NCBI GenBank assembly: GCA_002335115.1
Contig: DDCR01000076.1
Span: 1 to 7,591 of the forward strand
Direction of reading: 5' to 3'
Origin: Oceanospirillaceae bacterium UBA2001
GTDB taxonomy: Bacteria > Pseudomonadota > Gammaproteobacteria > Pseudomonadales > Balneatricaceae
Length of the DNA: 7,591 bases
Each line of letters opens with the position of its first letter. Positions within the stretch are counted from its first letter, which is position 1. Below the pieces are notes generated by a model. The model did not search any database, was not told where the DNA came from, and was given only the letters and a program-made list of their open reading frames with translations. Made by a program: the position numbers and the translations under genes. Below are positions 7,201 to 7,591 of this stretch, in pieces.

Positions 7201-7591
7201 ATATAAGTTGCAACAAGAGCGTAAAGCCTTTCTTGATCTACAGCACGATGAAGTGATTGACGCTTTAGATAGTTTAGAGCAAGCTATGCAAAAAATTGAT
7301 AAAGAAACACGGGATCGATTTAAACAAACGTTTGACACAGTAAACGAGAGTTTAGGTAGCTTATTTCCCAAAGTATTTGGAGGTGGGCGGGCTTCGCTCG
7401 AACTTACTGATGACGACATGTTATCCACGGGTGTAACTATCATGGCGCAGCCTCCCGGCAAAAGAAACAGTAGTATTCATTTGTTGTCAGGTGGAGAAAA
7501 AGCACTGACTGCAATCGCTCTAGTTTTTTCCATATTTCAGCTCAACCCGTCACCTTTTTGTATGTTAGATGAAGTGGATGCACCCTTAGAT
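4277..7591 (+). CDS. smc: SMC chromosome condensation/segregation ATPase, 3' end cut by the window
   Basis: The frame opens at ATG 4277, with an in-frame TAG at 4265 and no other start between them, and stays open for 1105 codons to the window edge. The N-terminal head begins MRLKSIKLAGFKSFVDPTK, with Walker A GPNGCGKSN (residues 31-39, K37), the conserved R57 in NLRGENATDVIFNG, and Q-loop Q146 in IIEQGMISRLIESRPEE. Then follow a coiled-coil arm (about 175-505), a hinge (about 510-655), and a returning arm up to about residue 965. The C-terminal head starts near GAINLVAIEEY (966 on), with the ABC signature LLSGGEKAL (1069-1077) and Walker B FCMLDEVDAPLD (D1098, E1099, D-loop D1105). K37 and R57 have the same numbers as in B. 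subtilis SMC. By offset to that protein the full length should be about 1165 residues. SMC works with ScpA/ScpB, which are not in the window. The arms are strongly glutamine-rich. Confidence 0.97.
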   Translation, partial: MRLKSIKLAGFKSFVDPTKVLLPGNLCAVVGPNGCGKSNIIDAVRWVMGESSAKNLRGENATDVIFNGSSSRQPVGQATIELVFDNHDRTLAGEFASYNEVSIRRKVTREGQSTYYLNGQKCRRRDVTDLFLGTGLGPRSYSIIEQGMISRLIESRPEELRVYIEEAAGISRYKERRRDTANRISRSRENLARLQDIREELGRQLETLKQQATAAEQYTELKQNERQHKSQLAALQWRELRQKLIDQRINMGRIEEQIVLQKTQQDTLLVQLDVQKNDLALLNDSFTEQQGGFYGLGADIARLEQTIEYQQQQQKRWQADETEAQEQLQRIDEACTADGNELNQLSQQQEQFELEAELAAEQLFEAETHVQEKEEERQYWQLQWQQKSDQTSHLKRIIEVAKTGLQHQQQQASQARQDRQTSVSELENLSFANEDDIDLLEAQLDQQKQQQELFKEQLLRLEAELEALKQEERGQQEALDGQVQELGMLAGQLASLRLLLAEAEQDAPDLPADWQAEVDQKLVDAMQVDPQWEVAVEHILQDWLGGYLLGQMPDQNVDQLIAARGLTLFVPQQHQNSIKSINTHPSLVDKVTVPFGLQGLLAHVFLANNWHEANDLLASLPIYASVILPDGLWIGHGWVRTPPREGSVTGVLGRKQQVQALSTQEETLRAHQKITQDALIQAREDTLALEQNLTQTREAQQQGQFQTQQKQQALALLQQQSQQGLAQQQNLQQRIQQQTQRLEDSDEEMALLQEQLGEHELALESTQLNLPDLEVDKESVETQLGQARLEFSQKQQQVMQLQARKDSVLAQITSLGRSVERLHEQRAQWRDKQTEIESRNGGQQQLDDGSEKSLTEQLERLLTLRVEAETKMEQGRHGINQLEQVMRQLEKQQLQQDNEIQQADRELQDERLIERELEVNAEHIKKSMIEQNVLVEKLAEVLPESIDQEQLSRLLEQCQNRIKRLGAINLVAIEEYKLQQERKAFLDLQHDEVIDALDSLEQAMQKIDKETRDRFKQTFDTVNESLGSLFPKVFGGGRASLELTDDDMLSTGVTIMAQPPGKRNSSIHLLSGGEKALTAIALVFSIFQLNPSPFCMLDEVDAPLD
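6347..6496 (+). repeat. Glutamine-codon-rich tract within smc (low complexity)
   Basis: Codons 691-740 of smc contain 25 glutamines in 50 positions, as mixed CAA and CAG codons with several QQQ runs. It lies in the C-terminal coiled-coil arm just after the hinge. CAA and CAG alternate irregularly rather than forming a pure microsatellite. Shorter tracts of the same kind occur at 5204-5218 (five Q in a row) and 5498-5509 (four Q). Confidence 0.85.

Noticed and set aside
7150..7461. Open frame of 103 codons on the minus strand
   Set aside because: It is antisense to the conserved SMC C-terminal head region, with serine-rich, featureless translation and no independent support.

Overview
The window looks like chromosomal DNA of a gammaproteobacterium outside the enterobacterial/Vibrio group. 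It carries a System I (Ccm) cytochrome c maturation cluster in which CcmH (163 aa) and CcmI (411 aa) are separate proteins, followed by a canonical smc gene. Enterobacteria instead use a fused CcmH and MukB. The G+C content (mid-40s % by eye) and the form of the SMC protein, with its GPNGCGKSN Walker A and a hinge of the kind I recall from Pseudomonas, would suit a marine or Oceanospirillales-like lineage. The genus cannot be fixed from sequence alone.

Layout: all genes are on the + strand and packed end to end. Bases 2-25 are probably the last codons of ccmE. Then come ccmF (22-1977), ccmG/dsbE (1974-2522), ccmH (2522-3013) and ccmI (3006-4241). The visible junctions overlap by 4, 4, 1 and 8 bases. 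After a 35-base gap without a terminator, smc starts at 4277 and is still open at the window edge (7591). The first 1105 codons are visible, and probably about 60 are missing.

Function: CcmG and CcmH keep the apocytochrome CXXCH cysteines reduced. CcmI captures apocytochrome. CcmF receives heme from holo-CcmE and, with CcmH and CcmI, attaches it covalently on the periplasmic side of the inner membrane. SMC is the chromosome condensation and segregation ATPase. It has no known functional link to the ccm genes, but it probably receives at least some read-through transcription from them.

No mobile element, CRISPR array, RNA gene or unfamiliar gene cassette was seen, and no stretch over 35 bases lacks a gene. 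The window is essentially housekeeping DNA. The points worth a second look are the extreme glutamine richness of the SMC coiled coil, the SMC hinge sequence, the continuous chain of overlapping ccm genes, and the small palindrome in the ccmI-smc gap.
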